NCBI GenBank assembly: GCA_035252155.1
Contig: DATFDL010000193.1
Coordinates: 1 to 13,188, forward strand
Direction of reading: 5' to 3'
From: JAICLL01 sp035252155
Lineage (GTDB): Bacteria; Planctomycetota; Planctomycetia; Pirellulales; JAICIG01
DNA: 13,188 nucleotides
A program made the position numbers and the translations under genes. This document shows positions 13,104 through 13,188 of this stretch, in pieces (positions within the stretch are counted from its first letter, which is position 1; every line of letters begins with the position of its first letter). The notes under the pieces were generated by a model. That model was not told where the DNA came from. It saw nothing but the letters and a program-made list of their open reading frames with translations, and did no database searches.

Positions 13104-13188
13104 TGGAACACACGCCGGCTTCCGTTGCCGCGATTCGTGGACCTTGACGCTGCGCACTGGACGACGTGCAGCGGCCACCAGACGGCGC
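13104..13188. other. Region after the transposase to the right edge
   Basis: Eighty-five bases with no recognisable gene. They may contain the right end of the insertion sequence. Confidence 0.3.

Larger units (their letters stand above)
11733..13188 (+). mobile_element. IS4-family insertion sequence, ends not determined
   Basis: An intact transposase gene with short flanks defines the element. I could not find matching terminal inverted repeats between 11733-11864 and 13104-13188, so the limits given are only the possible span, and the right end may lie beyond the window. A ten-base direct repeat TTTTGCGCCA occurs at 11753-11762 and 11811-11820 upstream of the gene. Confidence 0.5.

Noticed and set aside
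12955..13147. Short plus-strand frame overlapping the transposase end
   Set aside because: It lies out of frame inside the transposase gene and has no features of its own.
11784..13178. A 464-codon minus-strand open frame
   Set aside because: It is antisense to an intact transposase with a full DDE triad and has no recognisable domain; long antisense frames are common in GC-rich DNA.

Overview
The window looks like chromosomal DNA of a planctomycete, probably of the Pirellulales or a relative. The evidence is a DUF1080 secreted protein, an LEPR-XLL N-terminal motif, several outer-membrane beta-barrel proteins of planctomycete type, heptanucleotide repeats that run through a coding region, and an IS4-type transposase of a kind common in that phylum. 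The DNA is GC-rich. This placement is inference from gene content; no rRNA or tRNA gene is present.

Left part (1-3237): the first 26 codons of galT run off the left edge on the minus strand. Divergently, four tightly packed genes follow on the plus strand: a DUF71/COG2102 PP-loop ATPase, a DUF6580 membrane protein, a tiny Cys-rich DUF5522 protein and a BtuF-like cobalamin-binding protein. ATGA and out-of-frame overlaps couple them. The combination fits the published proposal that bacterial DUF71 proteins act in B12 salvage. A secreted DUF1080 protein follows directly.

Middle part (3238-8680): an acyl carrier protein and a secreted beta-barrel protein lie on the plus strand. They converge on a minus-strand operon of a second beta-barrel (paralogous to the first), a DUF6268-type barrel and an alpha-oxoamine synthase of the BioF/KBL/serine palmitoyltransferase family. 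An ACP, an alpha-oxoamine synthase and three envelope proteins together suggest acyl-amino-ketone (sphingolipid-like) chemistry in the cell envelope, which remains a hypothesis. Heptad repeats have been absorbed into the DUF6268 gene, and a palindromic repeat lies at the start of the second barrel gene.

Right part (8680-13188): sucD, without sucC beside it, converges on a minimal parvulin (ppiC). Their stop codons share one CTAG palindrome. A 400-base intergenic region with short repeats and a possible promoter leads to a short, apparently truncated LEPR-XLL/cadherin-like protein. Then come a 40-base tandem repeat, a hypothetical 188-residue protein, a 15-base inverted repeat and an intact IS4-family transposase. 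This end looks like a plastic, repeat-rich accessory segment.
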